A stretch of 6,543 bases of DNA from Flavobacterium sp. Lineage in GTDB: Bacteria; Bacteroidota; Bacteroidia; Flavobacteriales; Flavobacteriaceae. The DNA is taken from contig SXQR01000184.1 in NCBI GenBank assembly GCA_005792865.1, positions 1 to 6,543 of the forward strand, given 5' to 3'. The notes under the pieces were generated by a model. It made no database searches, was not told where the DNA came from, and worked only from the letters and a program-made list of their open reading frames with translations. Made by a program: the position numbers and the translations under genes. The stretch's first letter is position 1. Each line of letters opens with the position of its first letter. Positions 3,713 through 6,543 of this stretch are shown here, in pieces.

Positions 3713-6371
3713 AAAATAGGGTGATCTGTCCCTCGTCGTCCACCTGGATCTCGGGATCGTCACCGGTGGCATTGGCCACTTCCGACTCGCCCGCGACCTC
3801 AAGTTCTTCGGGCACGACCTCCTCGGGCGACTCGTATGGCAGCGGATCGAGCAAGTTGATTTGCTTGATCTTGTCGGTGGTGAGCTGATTACCGAGTGCC
3901 TTGATTCCTTTTACGGTAATGAACGCCTCCAGATCCACCACCTGGTTTTCCTTTTGGAAACCCTTGACCTTGGCAAAGATGACCTCGGCGACGGGACGAT
4001 AATCGGTGGCCACGATCTCCAGCTGTGACTGGGGATGTTCTGAAATGAAGACATCTTCCCTGCTCTCATTTTCAACCAGGAAACGCTTGACGTAGTAGCG
4101 CTCTTTCTCGCCGTCGAAATAAATGGCCGATATCGGCTTGGACGGAACCCACTTTTCCAGGACGATCATGTCGGGATCAAAATGCGTTGTTAGCTCGGGA
4201 ATGATGGTCCTGATCTTACCGGCCTGCGTGATGACCAATAGGCGGTCGTTGGGCCTGAATTCGCCCAACAGTTCGCCCCGTCCGTCGGCATTGAGTTTTT
4301 GTACCGTATCGTCAAACCAGATCTTGCGCGGCTTTAAAGTCGAAATGCCTTTCTCCTTGAGCTCGATTTTCTTGATCGGGTACTTGCTTACGGTATTCCC
4401 CCGAGAGGATCGGCCCTTGATCGCGATATTGGCAAAATCCACATCCCATTTGAGCTTTTTGATCGACCCAACCTGACGCAGCAGGATCGTGATGACTTCC
4501 GCTTCACCATTTGGATTGGCCGAGAAGTACAGCACCTGCGAACCTTTGGTCTCATTGGTCAGGTCATACGGTTTGTCACGCGTCACACCCGATACATTGA
4601 ACCTCTTGATATACGACGGCCCGGATTTACCGTCGCGGTACACCATGTTGTAGATCGTGCGCTTGTCATGCTTGTCAAACACCGCGACATGGATGATGTC
4701 CTTGCCGACGAAGGTCTTTTCGGACACCTTGGTCACCATCATCGAACCGTCGCGCAAAAAGATGATGATGTCGTCGATATCCGAGCAATCGCAGACATAT
4801 TCGTCCTTCTTGAGGTTCGTCCCAACGAATCCCTCTTCGCGGTTGACGTAAAGCTTGGTATTGCGAAGTACGACCTTTGTAGCCTCGATGTCGTCAAAGA
4901 TGCGCAGCTCGGTCTGGCGTTCACGGCCCTTGCCGTATTTTTCCTTGAGTTTCGTGAAATACGCGATCGCAAAATCGGTCAGGTGCTCCAGGTCGTATTT
5001 GACCTGTTCGATCTCGCCCTCAAGCGCCTCGATTTTTTCCTGCGCCTTGTCGATATCGAATTTCGAGATTCGCTTGATGCGGATTTCCGTCAGGCGTACG
5101 ATATCGTCCTCGGTGACCGCGCGTTTGAGGTGTTTGGTGTGGGGCTTGAGGCCTTCGCCGATGGCAGAGATCACGCCTTCCCAGGTCTCCTCCTCCTCGA
5201 TCAGGCGGTAAATCCGGTTCTCGATGAAGATGCGCTCGAGCGATTGAAAGTGCCAGTTTTCCTCGAGCTCGCCCAATTGTATCTCGAGTTCCTGTTTCAA
5301 AAGATCGACCGTCCGATACGTCGAGATCCGAAGCATCTCTGACACGCCCACGAACCGCGGTTTGTGGTCTTCGATCACGCAACCCAGCGGCGCCACCGAA
5401 GTCTCGCAGGCCGTAAAGGCAAACAGCGCGTCAATAGTCTTGTCGGGCGAAACGCCGGGGAAGAGGTGGATCAGGATCTCTACCTCGGCCGCCGTGTTGT
5501 CCTCGATTTTCTTGATCTTGATTTTGCCCTTCTCGTTTGCCTTAAGAATACTGTCGATTAGGGATGACGTGTTGGTCGAAAAAGGGATCTGCGTGATGAC
5601 AAGCGTATTCTTGTCCAGTTGCGACACCTTGGCCCGGACCCGGACGCGGCCGCCGCGCATACCGTCGTTATAGGCCGATATATCGGCAATGCCACCGGTC
5701 TGGAAGTCGGGGAAAAGCTGGAATGATTTGCCCTTCAATATCCGGATCGAGGCGTCGATGAGCTCATTGAAATTGTGCGGGAGCACCTTGGTGGAAAGTC
5801 CCACCGCAATTCCTTCGGCGCCCTGGGCAAGCAAAAGCGGAAACTTGACCGGCAGGTTGACCGGCTCGTTGCGGCGGCCGTCATAGGAAGCGGCCCATTC
5901 GGTGATCTTGGGCGAATAGAGGACTTCAAGCGCAAATTTGGACAGTCGCGCCTCGATGTAACGCGATGCCGCGGCACCATCGCCCGTAAGGATGTTGCCC
6001 CAGTTTCCTTGCGTGTCGATCAAAAGATCTTTCTGCCCGATCTGAACCATGGCATCGGCGATGGACTGGTCCCCGTGCGGGTGGTACTGCATGGTATGCC
6101 CCACGACGTTAGCCACCTTGTTGTAGCGACCGTCGTCGAGTTCCTTGAGCGAGTGCATGATGCGGCGCTGCACGGGTTTGAAGCCGTCCTCGATGGCAGG
6201 CACCGCCCGCTCCAGGATCACGTAGGAAGCGTAATCAAGAAACCAATCCTTGTACATCCCGGTGACCTTGGTGATGGTGTCGTCAGGACTCACCTCATCG
6301 TGGTCGTAGAAGTGGTCGCCGCCATCCCCATCTGGAATGTTGTCAGGTAAAATAATATCTTCTTCGTCCAT
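3711..6371 (-). CDS. parC: DNA topoisomerase IV subunit A (ParC), flavobacterial type
   Basis: ParC cuts and rejoins DNA in the topoisomerase IV heterotetramer (with ParE), unlinking daughter chromosomes. Counting from the ATG at 6371 (886 aa): an acidic N-terminal leader (1-30); the winged-helix breakage-reunion domain with ERAVPAIEDGFKPVQRRIMHS (54-74), HPHGD (97-101) and catalytic Arg137-Tyr138 in GAAASRYIEARLS; a tower and charged coiled coil (to about 485); a beta-pinwheel C-terminal domain (about 490-845) with only a degenerate GyrA-box-like GRSSRGN (653-659); and an acidic tail (849-886) ending QITLF. The lack of a true GyrA box and the WFLDYASYVILERA sequence mark it as ParC rather than GyrA. 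The position equivalent to GyrA Ser83 is Gln102, while the Asp87 equivalent (Asp106) is kept. A TTG at 6389 would add six residues, but it lies inside a heptad repeat, so the first ATG is preferred. The gene is complete and convergent with its neighbours; parE is not in view. Confidence 0.97.
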   Translation of the reverse strand: MDEEDIILPDNIPDGDGGDHFYDHDEVSPDDTITKVTGMYKDWFLDYASYVILERAVPAIEDGFKPVQRRIMHSLKELDDGRYNKVANVVGHTMQYHPHGDQSIADAMVQIGQKDLLIDTQGNWGNILTGDGAAASRYIEARLSKFALEVLYSPKITEWAASYDGRRNEPVNLPVKFPLLLAQGAEGIAVGLSTKVLPHNFNELIDASIRILKGKSFQLFPDFQTGGIADISAYNDGMRGGRVRVRAKVSQLDKNTLVITQIPFSTNTSSLIDSILKANEKGKIKIKKIEDNTAAEVEILIHLFPGVSPDKTIDALFAFTACETSVAPLGCVIEDHKPRFVGVSEMLRISTYRTVDLLKQELEIQLGELEENWHFQSLERIFIENRIYRLIEEEETWEGVISAIGEGLKPHTKHLKRAVTEDDIVRLTEIRIKRISKFDIDKAQEKIEALEGEIEQVKYDLEHLTDFAIAYFTKLKEKYGKGRERQTELRIFDDIEATKVVLRNTKLYVNREEGFVGTNLKKDEYVCDCSDIDDIIIFLRDGSMMVTKVSEKTFVGKDIIHVAVFDKHDKRTIYNMVYRDGKSGPSYIKRFNVSGVTRDKPYDLTNETKGSQVLYFSANPNGEAEVITILLRQVGSIKKLKWDVDFANIAIKGRSSRGNTVSKYPIKKIELKEKGISTLKPRKIWFDDTVQKLNADGRGELLGEFRPNDRLLVITQAGKIRTIIPELTTHFDPDMIVLEKWVPSKPISAIYFDGEKERYYVKRFLVENESREDVFISEHPQSQLEIVATDYRPVAEVIFAKVKGFQKENQVVDLEAFITVKGIKALGNQLTTDKIKQINLLDPLPYESPEEVVPEELEVAGESEVANATGDDPEIQVDDEGQITLF

Positions 6372-6380
6372 ATTTAGTTG

Positions 6381-6408
6381 AAAGTCCAAAGCCCAAAGAC
6401 TATAGACT
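6381..6408. repeat. Four-unit degenerate 7-bp tandem repeat upstream of parC
   Basis: On the + strand, four consecutive heptamers read AAAGTCC, AAAGCCC, AAAGACT and ATAGACT. Neighbouring units differ at one or two positions. A related ATTAGTC occurs in phase at 6416-6422. The array lies nine bases upstream of the parC ATG, in its 5' leader, and contains the alternative TTG start. From memory, runs of AAAGTC-like heptamers are common between genes in flavobacteria; their role is not known to me. Confidence 0.75.
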
Positions 6409-6543
6409 CTTTATGATTAGTCGTATGCCGCAGCCCTGATGGAATCGACCCGAGGCCAAAGGCCGAACTGGCGCAGCACATCCTTTTGCGAGGCCACGAG
6501 CAAAAGATATAGCGGACAGCAGGCAAAGCTGCCCAAACATAAC
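6409..6543. repeat. Hairpin-rich non-coding segment upstream of parC, possible interspersed repeat
   Basis: No credible gene is visible here. The segment is GC-rich and full of short inverted repeats: GGCC-AAA-GGCC (6454-6464), CTTTTGC-N10-GCAAAAG (6483-6489 and 6500-6506), and GCAG-N6-CTGC (6519-6522 and 6529-6532). Outside the CTTTTGC stem the arms continue imperfectly. On the - strand it reads GGGC...CCGCTATATCTTTTGC...GCAAAAGGAT, which resembles an intergenic repeat I recall from flavobacterial genomes. That comparison is from memory and unverified. The element may extend past the right window edge. Confidence 0.45.
6534..6541 (-). promoter_or_regulatory. Candidate -7 promoter element TATGTTTG for parC
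   Basis: On the - strand TATGTTTG matches the Bacteroidota -7 consensus TAnnTTTG exactly. A -33 TTG would fall beyond the window, so it cannot be tested here. If used, it would give parC a leader of roughly 160 nt containing the hairpins and the heptad array. Nearer the gene, TAGTCTTTG at 6396-6404 is one base off in spacing. An eight-base match alone is weak evidence. Confidence 0.25.

Noticed and set aside
4668..5342. 224-codon open frame on the + strand
   Set aside because: Lies wholly opposite parC, has no start context or known domain, and its composition mirrors parC codons.
5674..5687. Perfect 14-bp palindrome GCCGATATATCGGC, with a 12-bp relative GCCGATATCGGC at 4126-4137
   Set aside because: Both lie inside parC and share the codons for Ile-Ser-Ala, so coding constraint explains them adequately.
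5775..6350. 191-codon open frame on the + strand
   Set aside because: Also opposite the highly conserved parC breakage-reunion domain; a shadow frame.
3711..6389. GyrA as the identity of the large - strand gene
   Set aside because: The N-terminal core and the missing canonical GyrA box fit ParC of Bacteroidota; GyrA of this phylum has a different start and core sequence.
6400..6540. 46-codon reading frame on the - strand upstream of parC
   Set aside because: Runs through the hairpin-rich segment, lacks protein-like features and ends in the heptad array; more likely non-coding.

Overview
The window looks like a chromosomal segment from a flavobacterium (Bacteroidota, most likely Flavobacteriaceae). 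The ParC-type topoisomerase subunit reads like the flavobacterial form from end to end. A DUF6095 two-helix membrane protein follows murQ directly. None of the six visible gene starts has a clear Shine-Dalgarno sequence, which is usual in this phylum. By eye, G+C in the genes is a little above one half, high for Flavobacterium, so a high-GC member of the family is likely. I see no phage, transposase, CRISPR, tRNA or rRNA sequence.

Left part (1-3107, + strand): a tightly packed six-gene run. It starts with the 3' two thirds of murQ (MurNAc-6-phosphate etherase, cut by the window edge). Then come a DUF6095 two-helix membrane protein, a Qnr/MfpA-like pentapeptide-repeat protein, a DinB/DUF1572-type putative metal enzyme, a small lipoprotein of unknown function and a TerC-family membrane protein. 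The first five are joined by overlapping stop/start codons (TGATG, TGATG, TAATG, ATGA), and the lipoprotein and terC are 2 bp apart. This is almost certainly one translationally coupled operon. Its functions are mixed: peptidoglycan recycling, possible topoisomerase protection, metal or thiol chemistry and metal export.

Middle (3108-3712): a 77-bp spacer with two short dyads and a weak promoter candidate leads to a lipoprotein with a charged helical region and a C-terminal glycine zipper, probably a periplasmic or outer-membrane stress protein. A strong bidirectional terminator hairpin follows.

Right part (3711-6543, - strand): parC, the A subunit of topoisomerase IV, runs convergent to the + strand genes and ends inside the terminator's T tract. 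Upstream of it is at least 154 bp with no credible gene. That stretch holds a four-unit 7-bp degenerate tandem array and a GC-rich, hairpin-forming segment that resembles flavobacterial intergenic repeats as I remember them.

Points most worth a second look: a sliding-clamp-like QITLF motif at the extreme C-terminus of ParC; a recent-looking triplication inside the pentapeptide-repeat gene; the coupled operon that joins murQ to a Qnr-like gene; and the structured DNA upstream of parC. I see no clear new defence or mobile system.
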